Source of the DNA: Symsagittifera roscoffensis
Taxonomy: Eukaryota > Xenacoelomorpha > Acoela > Convolutidae
NCBI RefSeq assembly: GCF_963678635.1
Contig: NC_087063.1
Location: forward strand, 34,260,540 to 34,324,539
DNA: 64,000 nucleotides
Direction of reading: 5' to 3'
Shown: piece after piece, positions 25,701 through 37,700 of the stretch
Numbering within the stretch: position 1 is the first letter of the stretch
Layout of the letters: every line of letters starts with the position of its first letter
Position numbers and translations under genes: made by a program
The notes under the pieces: generated by a model
The model's input: the letters and a program-made list of their open reading frames with translations, nothing else
What the model was told of the DNA's origin: nothing
Databases searched by the model: none

Positions 25701-28700
25701 TGCTCTGGAAAAAATTACGTGTTTTTCTTATGGTAAGTCTTCGGCTTTGATCTAGGCCTGGTGTTGCATGGTGTTAGTTTCACTCTTGTTGTTTACAGTC
25801 TTATTAACATCTTTAAAATCATTTAAAATCTCTGATCTTTACCTGGATCTGGTTACATTCAAAAAAATTCTAAATTTCGATCCATTTTCTGGAAAGCCGT
25901 TTTAAAATCAGCCGCTGGCTCCCTTATGTGAGACGGGTTAGGCTGGAGTCCATCCTCACTCATGTGTTTCCTGAACCTGAAACGTCGATGGCTGAAATAT
26001 GGCTCTTTAGCTCTCTGGCGATATCCTTGTAGCAGTCATTGACTCTGATGGTTGCGTGTTTTCCTTTTCTACTGATAAGTTCCATAATTCCAACATTGAA
26101 TCCATTGAAATTTAGGGCTCTGATTAGATATTACATTTCATCAGAAACCACTACTACAGCGCTCATCAATGGTTTTGACGATTTATCGAACATATTGTTC
26201 GTGCTTCTCATAACAACTACGTTTTGAATGTTCCTGAGCTTCAATTCATGCATGAAGTTTTCAACGCACATGGTGGCAATAGTGCCACCCGGGCACGAGA
26301 TAGTGATAGTATTGTGCAAATAAACACCATAAAGAAAGGAGGGACCATGAAAGCAATTAGGCGTCACTTGGATCCTGAGAGCTCGATAACTTTGCGGTAG
26401 GGCCTTTGCTTCTTTGAAACGATACAATTTCGTTTGCGTAGCATAGAATTTATCCTTTCAACTCTTCCGGCATTTCTGATTTGCATTTGAATCAGATCTG
26501 AAAACTAGTTTAGTTGATAAGCGGCTCGGAAAAGATGAGTTTTAAGTCTCTGTCTGAACAAGGTATAATCTAGGAGCTCACGTAGCTGAACAGGTAGGTT
26601 ATTCCACTGACGCGGTCCGCTTACTGAAAATGCTCATGAAGCTGTTATTCGAACCATTCGGGTAATAATTTACAATATGTTTTTTCTGCGAATCAATCAA
26701 TTTGGCCATTTTGTTTTGGACTTTTTAGTCGTTATTATCTGATTACTGAAGCATTTTTAAATTCTGAGAACAGCTGGAAATTAGGCAAATAAAGTTTAAA
26801 ATGTTGGGGTTTTTTTTTGCGGTATTTTAAAAAAAAACTATGGTTGTAACATTATGTTCTACTTGCATAACACCTGAGTATAATTGTTGCTAGTATTGCT
26901 GTATTGATCTTATGGCCCTCATGGAAGCTGTGTTTAAAATGTTCAGGACGAGTAGTGGCAAGAGTAGTGTGGCCAATGCTATTCTTAGAGGAAAAATATT
27001 GCCTGTGGGAATGGGGGACACTACCAACTGCTTCATCACCATGCAGGGCACTAGCCAGTCAGAGCCATACATGCTACACCCACTACACCCCGATACGCCA
27101 CAGAGTGTGCATGTTAGATACTAACTCATGGGTCATTTTCTATTTCGTCAGTTGCATAAACGAACTCGTTCGAAATTGTTATTTTTCCTGGGAATGTTTG
27201 TTCACGAAATGAAGAGGAAAAGTTGTAATATATATCAAATATAAAATATATGAAGAAACAGTTTCGTCACTTAATCAGCGGTAAAAAGATGCTTTGATAG
27301 CTCATATGCTTGTCATTTCTTAATAGCATTAGTTTTTCATTAATTCAAGCAGGCCCCCCATTTTTGTTCTGAATTTAGTCAGTGGCGCAGCTAGCCCATG
27401 CTCTGGACAAGAACAAGTTACAAAGGAGCAGTCAGCTCATCATCTACTGGCCCAGCGACAAAGTGGACTTACTGCAGCACGACATCCAACTCATAGACAG
27501 TCCAGGCATCTCAGTGGACATCCAGACTGATCTCTGGATCGACAAGTACTGTTTAGACGCGGATGTGTTCATATTCGTGGCCAATGCGGAGTCCACGATA
27601 ATGGAGACGGAGAAACAGTTCTTCCACAAAGTCAGTGAGCATCTGAGCAAGCCGAACATATTCATTCTGCAGAACAAGTGGGACTTGGCCGACTGCAGTG
27701 ACGTGGACCCGCTTAGTGTAAAGCAGCAACACGTTGAACGAAGTGTCGGTATGAATATTTAAAATTAGACCGTAGTTGGAAGAGGGAATGGTTGGAGACT
27801 TTCATCAATTAGAATTAATCCTACTATCATATTATCTGCGACGATAGTGACTACTGAAATATATCTGCGATCGTTAATTAGGCTAGATTGATGAAAGAGA
27901 AACCCGAATTCACATACGGTGGCCATAACAAATTTCTACAGCAGGCCAATAAGATGTTTTTTTTCCACTCAGAAAACATGTGGCTGAGAGAAACTGAGTA
28001 CCTTGTCGAAACTATGCACTAGTTGTGCGATGCAATTCATAATTGCATTATATGAACCATATAATTGTTATTGCGACCATTGAAAAAGATATATCATATT
28101 TAAGCCGTTTGCTCCAGTATCGAGAATAGCAGATAGTTTCGTCGAGAGTTATAAAGCCCTTTGTTGCAGTATCGAGAGTTTTAGTCAAAATTCGAGCAAA
28201 TAAAGCGAGCGAGCAAGCTTACAATAGCTTATTTATGCTTAATTTCAGCCGTAAAAACTTACTTGTTTTTAGCGCCATTTATAGACTCAAAAACTTCAAA
28301 AGTTCAAAAAAAATTTATAAATATGCTATAGTTCTATTTTTTTTGTTCAGATCCTTTTATCACACCAGGCAGGAAAAGACAACCTTCATTTGAATAAACT
28401 TTTCTGTATTTTTTAAGACTATGGTCGGAACTTTTTGTGCAACTGGTACAGTAACCGGCTATCCTCGTTTCTTTTGTTTTTTGTAGAATTTTTGATTGAT
28501 GAGTTGAAAGTGATGGATGACGCTCTCGAGGCAGAGAAGAGAGTGTTCTTCATATCAGCCAAGGAAGAGCTCATTTACAGAGTAAGTGTAAATTTTGGTG
28601 CGAGAAGATTTAATTGTAAGAATTAAAGAGCTGTGTTTATAATATGATTGTTGACAGTTCGGCTTCAAAAAAGATTTGAATTCATTCAAATGTGATTAAA

Positions 28701-31700
28701 TATAAACAAGTTTTGTTTCAGATACAAGAGGGCAAAGGTCAAACAGTGGAGATCTCGGGCGAGTACAGGGATGCGATTGAGGAGAGGAGGCGAGAGTTCA
28801 AATCTTTTGAATCGGACTTTAAGGTAGGACACCCACAGTCTTCGATAAAAAAAATAAAAATCATTCCTTTTTCATCATGCTTCATCTTCTATCGCTTTGT
28901 TCAGTTCTGCGTGTGTGACTCTGCAATCAAGACCAAGTTTGAAAAGCACACCCAGAAGGGCATTGAGATCATGAGCAAGGTCACAGAGCTGCTGCAGAAT
29001 GTATCGGAGTCTGCTAAAATTAAACGGTATAAGTTACTTCCGAACACATCAGGTTAAATATTGACTGTCTGTGTATAACCAAATGTATGGGCATGGCATC
29101 GCAAATGGCGTGAACGTTTTTTCAAGGTCAGTTTTTAATAGCCCCGGCCACACGCACTGCATGAACATCGAGGTGAGTGTAGCAGCAAAGTCTATAATCT
29201 AAGGACTAATGCCACCAATAGCAGCAATAACTAATTTTTGCTCCTGAGTTCACTGCTTCTTTCATCGAACATTTTTTTCTTGCCTATTTGAAATTTAAAT
29301 GCGTTAATTAGGCTATCTTATTAGGAAAATAAGACGTTCATGTAAAGCATTGTGCTGCTATGAAAATAGTTCAAAGTTATTTTTTCTGTCAATAATAGAT
29401 CCCAAAACGGAGTACAGCACAATGAACTTGTGAAGCAATACAAACAGATGAGAACCCGGGCCAAGAAGTTGGAGGCGTTTCAAAGGGAAGAGGTGGCAAA
29501 GTTTGGAAACCAAGTCCAAGCCAATGTGAGTAGAGACTGAAATGAAAAGGGCTTTAATCTGAAGTTGATTTGGTTTTCTGCAGAGTTTGGGTTTCTGCAG
29601 AACTGCAGTCCTTAATCTTTTAGATTGTACTTTAAATAGATTAAAAAGGCCATCAATCTTATTATATTTTTGTAAGTTGCTTTTCACGATGAATGGAAAT
29701 TAAACAAAGTGTTGTTTTTGTTTTTAATTGCCTTAAGAGAACTGAAGTATATAATAAATTCCAAGAAAATTGAATTTTGAAATTTGCAGGTTTTTCGCAT
29801 TTAAAAATAACTACAGGCTGCAGGTTATTTTTGACATGTTAGTCTATTCAGTTGTGGCTATCCGAAAAAAATCAATTTATCAGAATTGTCTATAACCATT
29901 ACGAGTTCCATTCGCTGAATGGTTTGTGGCTAAAACCGAATGCAAAACAAGGAAAGGCGGTTACTGTGCAAGTAGCACAGAATTTTCCGACCATAGTCTT
30001 AAAAAATACATTTTTACAAATTAAGGTAGTTTTCTGTGTGGTGTGATATAAAAAAAATCGGTACGAAAAAATAGAAGTTGGGCAAATCCGACAATCAGAG
30101 TCAAATATTCCAATTGGAAAACAGTTTTATAGAAGAATGGCTAGAAAAACGAAAAAAAAATTCCCAAAATGGCGTTGAAAACTCCAAAAACTAAATTTAA
30201 TTGCTTTAAAGTTTTGAGGGCTGCACATAAGCTGTTGTAAACCTCAGCGCTCGCAAAAGTTTCAAATTATGTCGTTCAAATCACGACTGAAAGGGCTTTA
30301 GTATGACATGTCATTCAAGCCATTCCGTTAGTTATTTGTGTTACCTGATTTTGCGCGGAAAACAAAAAGACAAAAAAAACTAAAGCACAACCGAATACCA
30401 AATTTCTTCACATTTTTCAAATGGTCGGAACTATTAGCAAATGAGAAATATTGCTATCTACGTATTACTTTTCTACTTATATAGGTCGTGATGGTATGTA
30501 TTACGTATCTACTTATGTAAGTCGTGATGGTTTTTTTCATGGAAAATTTGTTTCAGTTGATTTTTTTTGGCTGTTTGATTTTTTAAATTAATTTAAGTTA
30601 AATTATGTTCGCTTACACAAGCTGAACGCACTGGGATGCTACAAGATTATTTTGTTTCCAATCTATTTCGCACTTTTTAGTGCTACCTTCGTGTGGTGGC
30701 ATTTTTTCAGCATTGGAAATTTAATAGCCTGTGCTTTGACATTGAATTGAAAAAAGCTATTGGTTTCTTTACACTTGCGATAGGGTAGTAGATTTTTTCC
30801 CGTAAATAACTTTGTTCACAGATTGGTCAAAATTAGACATGGAAGGTTTAGTTCAGAATGAATTCAAGTTTCTTTACCTCGCCGGCACATTTGGTGTGGA
30901 GGTTTCGAATATGTCTGGGACGGCAAAGGTCCTGGGTTTGAATCTGATATGACCTGTTTGTTTTTCAAACTTGAAATACTCTGTTGCAAAAAAGCTTGTC
31001 GGCAAAAAAAACATTTGGAAGCGAGTGTATTAGTACGAGCCTTCTTGTTTTCCAATCTAAGTCTCAATTTAAAGTGCTACTTTTGGTGGCTCTTTTGTGG
31101 TAGCAGTATATTGTCATACTTGCTTTAACATTTGATCAGTAAAAAGTTAAGTCAGTTGATGCATTTTCAATTATCAAATGAACCGTAAAATTTAATTGTT
31201 TCAAACAGTAGTACAATGATAAAAAGCTCGATTTCAGAAATTTTCCAATTCATTGTATCTTGCAATTTTTTTGAAACACATAATTCATCTAAAATTTGGC
31301 TTTCTGCTTCCCAATTTTTTGTCATGCAAAATAGTGTCTTCTTGCATTTGGTGCTTATTTTGCGGTAGCGAATTGGCAATTTATTATCATATGTAGCTTG
31401 GTTATTAGTGGCTAGTTTTTGGGGAATTAAAGCATCCGCGGCTGAGTGGTTAGTACTTGAGACTCAAAGTTGCAAGTCGCTGGTTCGAATCCTACACGTA
31501 GCTAAGGTTTTTGCTAATTCGACGCTGGTTTCTACTTTTTTTAATTGCACTTATTGAGCTGCTTTTTGGTCGTGTTCTCGCAAGCGTTTGCGAAGCACAG
31601 CTTCGCCCCTGTTATTTGTCTGTTGTTGTTTTGTTGGCTTAGTTGCCTTATCGTAGAATAGTTTTTTTTACGAGGACACCCACAGTCTTCGATAAAAAAA

Positions 31701-34700
31701 ATAAAAATCATTCCTTTTTCATCATGCTTCATCTTCTATCGCTTTGTTCAGTTCTGCGTGTGTGACTCTGCAATCAAGACCAAGTTTGAAAAGCACACCC
31801 AGAAGGGCATTGAGATCATGAGCAAGGTCACAGAGCTGCTGCAGAATGTATCGGAGTCTTCTAAAATTAAACGGTATAAGTTACTTCCGAACACATCAGG
31901 TTAAATATTGACTGTCTGTGTATAACCAAATGTATGGGCATGGCATCGCAAATGGCGTGAACGTTTTTTCAAGGTCAGTTTTTAATAGCCCCGGCCACAC
32001 GCACTGCATGAACATCGAGGTGAGTGTAGCAGCAAAGTCTATAATCTAAGGACTAATGCCACCAATAGCAGCAATAACTAATTTTTGCTCCTGAGTTCAC
32101 TGCTTCTTTCATCGAACATTTTTTTCTTGCCTATTTGAAATTTAAATGCGTTAATTAGGCTATCTTATTAGGAAAATAAGACGTTCATGTAAAGCATTGT
32201 GCTGCTATGAAAATAGTTCAAAGTTATTTTTTCTGTCAATAATAGATCCCAAAACGGAGTACAGCACAATGAACTTGTGAAGCAATACAAACAGATGAGA
32301 ACCCGGGCCAAGAAGTTGGAGGCGTTTCAAAGGGAAGAGGTGGCAAAGTTTGGAAACCAAGTCCAAGCCAATGTGAGTAGAGACTGAAATGAAAAGGGCT
32401 TTAATCTGAAGTTGATTTGGTTTTCTGCAGAGTTTGGGTTTCTGCAGAACTGCAGTCCTTAATCTTTTAGATTGTACTTTAAATAGATTAAAAAGGCCAT
32501 CAATCTTATTATATTTTTGTAAGTTGCTTTTCACGATGAATGGAAATTAAACAAAGTGTTGTTTTTGTTTTTAATTGCCTTAAGAGAACTGAAGTATATA
32601 ATAAATTCCAAGAAAATTGAATTTTGAAATTTGCAGGTTTTTCGCATTTAAAAATAACTACAGGCTGCAGGTTATTTTTGACATGTTAGTCTATTCAGTT
32701 GTGGCTATCCGAAAAAAATCAATTTATCAGAATTGTCTATAACCATTACGAGTTCCATTCGCTGAATGGTTTGTGGCTAAAACCGAATGCAAAACAAGGA
32801 AAGGCGGTTACTGTGCAAGTAGCACAGAATTTTCCGACCATAGTCTTAAAAAATACATTTTTACAAATTAAGGTAGTTTTCTGTGTGGTGTGATATAAAA
32901 AAATCGGTACGAAAAAATAGAAGTTGGGCAAATCCGACAATCAGAGTCAAATATTCCAATTGGAAAACAGTTTTATAGAAGAATGGCTAGAAAAACGAAA
33001 AAAAATTCCCAAAATGGCGTTGAAAACTCCAAAAACTAAATTTAATTGCTTTAAAGTTTTGAGGGCTGCACATAAGCTGTTGTAAACCTCAGCGCTCGCA
33101 AAAGTTTCAAATTATGTCGTTCAAATCACGACTGAAAGGGCTTTAGTATGACATGTCATTCAAGCCATTCCGTTAGTTATTTGTGTTTCCTGATTTTGCG
33201 CGGAAAACAAAAAGACAAAAAAAACTAAAGCACAACCGAATACCAAATTTCTTCACATTTTTCAAATGGTCGGAACTATTAGCAAATGAGAAATATTGCT
33301 ATCTACGTATTACTTTTCTACTTATATAGGTCGTGATGGTATGTATTACGTATCTACTTATGTAAGTCGTGATGGTTTTTTTCATGGAAAATTTGTTTCA
33401 GTTGATTTTTTTTGGCTGTTTGATTTTTTAAATTAATTTAAGTTAAATTATGTTCGCTTACACAAGCTGAACGCACTGGGATGCTACAAGATTATTTTGT
33501 TTCCAATCTATTTCGCACTTTTTAGTGCTACCTTCGTGTGGTGGCATTTTTTCAGCATTGGAAATTTAATAGCCTGTGCTTTGACATTGAATTGAAAAAA
33601 GCTATTGGTTTCTTTACACTTGCGATAGGGTAGTAGATTTTTTCCCGTAAATAACTTTGTTCACAGATTGGTCAAAATTAGACATGGAAGGTTTAGTTCA
33701 GAATGAATTCAAGTTTCTTTACCTCGCCGGCACATTTGGTGTGGAGGTTTCGAATATGTCTGGGACGGCAAAGGTCCTGGGTTTGAATCTGATATGACCT
33801 GTTTGTTTTTCAAACTTGAAATACTCTGTTGCAAAAAAGCTTGTCGGCAAAAAAACATTTGGAAGCGAGTGTATTAGTACGAGCCTTCTTGTTTTCCAAT
33901 CTAAGTCTCAATTTAAAGTGCTACTTTTGGTGGCTCTTTTGGGGTAGCAGTATATTGTCATACTTGCTTTAACATTTGATCAGTAAAAAGTTAAGTCAGT
34001 TGATGCATTTTCAATTATCAAATGAACCGTAAAATTTAATTGTTTCAAACAGTAGTACAATGATAAAAAGCTCGATTTCAGAAATTTTCCAATTCATTGT
34101 ATCTTGCAATTTTTTTGAAACACATAATTCATCTAAAATTTGGCTTTCTGCTTCCCAATTTTTTGTCATGCAAAATAGTGTCTTCTTGCATTTGGTGCTT
34201 ATTTTGCGGTAGCGAATTGGCAATTTATTATCATATGTAGCTTGGTTATTAGTGGCTAGTTTTTGGGGAATTAAAGCATCCGCAGCTGAGTGGTTAGTAC
34301 TTGAGACTCAAAGTTGCAAGTCGCTGGTTCGAATCCTACACGTAGCTGAGGTTTTTGCTAATTCGACGCTGGTTTCTACTTTTTTTTAATTGCACTTATT
34401 GAGCTGCTTTTTGGTCGTGTTCTCGCAAGCGTTTGCGAAGCACAGCTTCGCCCCTGTTATTTGTCTGTTGTTGTTTTGTTGGCTTAGTTGCCTTATCGTA
34501 GAATAGTTTTTTTATGTAAGCAATTTACATTTTAGATTCTTTTAGAGTTTTGATTGACTTCGGCTCTTTGTAATTTGACAAAACTTGACTTCGTATGTTT
34601 TCTTTCTTTTTACACCGTTTTCGGCTTTTTACACCACTTGGTAAAATTTCTTTTGGTGCTACTTTCACGTTATTTTGTATGTGTGTTTTTATATGTGCTT

Positions 34701-37700
34701 TTTCAAAAGTAGCTTTATTCATTTTGTTACATCTAGTTTATTCAGCAGTTCCGATTTTTTTAAAACTTTTTTAATCGATTGTGTGGCAAGTGGTGCGAAG
34801 ATACGCTTTGCCTCTCTGTAAAACAGTTAGATAATACAAATTGCATTACAAAATCGTTTTCACTCGATATGTTTTGCGAATTGGTTAAAGTGCATAATTT
34901 ATACGCAATTTGGCTTATAATTTCCAATTTTTTATATACAAAATTTTTCCAGTTCATCACATACAAAGTTAGTGAGGTTGCTTTTAGTTGATAATTGTTG
35001 ACATTTTGATGCATAGCAATGTTTAATTTATTAGCATCTGTAGCTGCTTCATCGGTGGCCAATGTTATCAATTTTTCAAGGGCTGGGAAGTTCCAAAAGT
35101 TTAATTATTAAAGGCTAATTTTAACCTTTTCTTAATTCACTTTTGAGATTAACTCCAACATCGAATAGCAAACGTGTAAATGTCACGAAAAGCTGAGTCA
35201 AGGTAAATTTCTGAATGTTAATGGCACATTTTTTTTGTTTCGAAAATTTGAGTTATCATACTTTTCTAGCGGAATGAAAAAATACGTTCGGAACCAGTTT
35301 TCTGTAATTAGGTAAGTTCTATCAAAGAGCTGTCAGTCATAATTTTGGAAATTAGAATATGCATACTTTTTTTCTTGGAAATTCGGAGCTTGATGTTTTC
35401 AACAAAAAACTAGTCATTATTTTTTCTGTTTCCTTGCGCGCATTGACTGTCTGTTGGCTATGTTCTTTTCTAGTGTTCATTACTTCACTCAGAGCGTCAT
35501 CAAGTTGTTTGATAGTGAAGCAACAATACTAAGTGCAGTAAAATGACCAAAAAATTGTATGTAATCCTCAACTGGGAAACAGCAGCGCTTAAAAATGATG
35601 TTTGTTGGCTATTTTAGGTTTCAACAGTGATGGCAGAGGAAGTGCTTCAATTGACTTTGATCCTGCAGAAGTTTCCTCAGCCCTTCCCCTCCAACCCCTC
35701 GGGTCTGCCTCAGTTCAAAGAGGATCTGTTCGCGTTTATAGACAGGGAACTGAAGAAGGCCGTCGATGGAAGATACCACAAAGACATAATCACAAGCTTC
35801 GAAAATATACGAACCAGGCTCATTGGTTAGCTGTGAACTGCAAAATCATTGATAAAGATGCGCAATTAAGTATTGATTTTTACCCTTGCAATAAGCCTGG
35901 GAATTGCAACGTGGTAATAGGCTTTTTGCCGAAAAAAACTTTGTTCACATAATTGTCAGTTTAGTATTTCCATTTCTGAGTTCCTTTCTATGTACCTATC
36001 ACCTACATTTTTCATGTATTTTTTCTTTACCGATTGTAATTTATCTATTATATATATTTTAATGCGGGTTTCACTATATGGACACTTTTAAGCTTTTTCA
36101 ATGTATTATTTTTGCATGTTTAACGAAAGAATTTTTTCACGTTTAAGCTATATCGTATATTGCAATCATAAAGATTTTTTTTCGAGTTTTCAAGTTGAAT
36201 TCAGTGTTTGTTTCACCGAGTTTAAAATCAGGAGCCCAATAGCTGGACGTTGAAAGTGTTCTCCCAGCTGTTGCAATTTTGGCCTCCAATTATGAATGCC
36301 CAAATCCTTTAAGTGTACGAGATACGACGACTTTTGTGATTTTTGCAAAAGTTTTCAGAAAACTCAAATTACAAAATAAATTTCAAATTCCCAACCTTAT
36401 TTGCGGGCTGTTAGAGTACTTTCAAGGATTGCGAGTTTTGCCTCCAAATATGACATTGCTCAAATCCTTCTAGTTTTTGAGATATGACGTGTTTTATGAT
36501 TTCTTTTTTCTTCAGAAAACTTGGATTTTAAAAAATTCAAGATTTGAAATTTTTAACCTTGTTGTTGAATACTGTGAGGGCGCTCTCAGGATTTCCAAGT
36601 TGTAAATCTTGCGTCCAAATGCGATTGCTCAAATGCTATTTGTTTCCGAGATGTGACGTTTGTTATGTCTTTTTTAAATTGTTCAAAGAACTTAGATATA
36701 AAAATTACACAAAATGTGAAGCTCTCATCTTTATAATTAGACTCTGTCAGGGTACTTCCTGGACTTGCGAGTTTATCGTCCATTTATGACTGCTCGAATC
36801 GTTATTTGGGACTTTTCTGATTTATGATTTGTCGTTTTTTGAGATTTTTTCAAAAAAGTTTTCAGAAAATTTAAATTTAGTTTGTTTTTCAAGTTTAGAA
36901 ATTTCTAACCCTGTAATTGCGACTTTCAGAGTATTCTTAGGAGTTGCGAATATTGCCTTTAAATATGACTCCATGTTTTTTGATTTTTTTTACTTATCGT
37001 TTTTGAGTCATTTTTCTACAAAAAGTGTTTTTCAATTTGCTTATTTTACTATGACTGTCGAATATGCCTGATCTCTTGTTTTTCGGTCTGCTCCTTTTAT
37101 TACACCATGCCGAAAAAACGGCTCTAGTTTGAAGAACTTTTTTGCTGTATTTTCGAAATTTATGAAGTACATGAGGTTTTAATCTATATCCTTAAAAAGT
37201 ATTTGATGTTATATCCTTAGAAATATTCTAATTTGATGTTTTTTCGTTGTCAGATGACGCGGAGTTGATCATCCCCGAAATATGGACGAAAAAACAAACA
37301 CGGCCAGTGAGTGTGGATTTCCTCAGGAAGGAGAGACTCTCGCCTGGAATCAACTACTCCGTTTCCTGCAGTTCCCTCTGCGCCAACTTCAAGGAAGACC
37401 TCAGCTTCAGTTTCTCACTCAGTCTCAACAACCTCCTCAGGAAGATCATAGGACCCGCAATGTCCAGGTCTGATTCAGAGACTTCAATAATTAAGATTTA
37501 AAACCACTTTAGACGGCTCAGAGTGATAAATGTAATTTATTCCGGTTAATGAGCTTGTTAATACTTCAGTGATTCGTTAGTGATTGTTAGTCAATAACTG
37601 TTAATGATTCGAAACGAATTTTTCCTGTTTTTAATTTCTGCGGTTTCTTTAGTGACGGCAAAGCAAAGTAGATTGCAAAACTATGAATTGGCGATGGAAT

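Larger units (their letters stand above)
28826..34514. repeat. 2,847-bp direct tandem duplication inside mitofusin
   Basis: Unit 1 is 28826-31672 and unit 2 is 31673 to about 34514, with near-identical sequence over introns, exons 7/8 and embedded repeats. Small indels shift the offset to 2,844 near the end. Unit 1 ends with the sequence that also ends unit 2 (GTAGAATAGTTTTTTTA), consistent with a clean head-to-tail duplication. Confidence 0.95.

Noticed and set aside
29358-29687. Minus-strand 109-codon frame, also at 32205-32534
   Set aside because: Antisense to mitofusin exon 8 and its intron; its second copy comes from the duplication, not from selection.
31432-31504. Functional tRNA-Ser or tRNA-Leu gene
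   Set aside because: Internal promoter boxes are good, but acceptor-stem pairing is poor and the segment is embedded in a multi-copy repeat.
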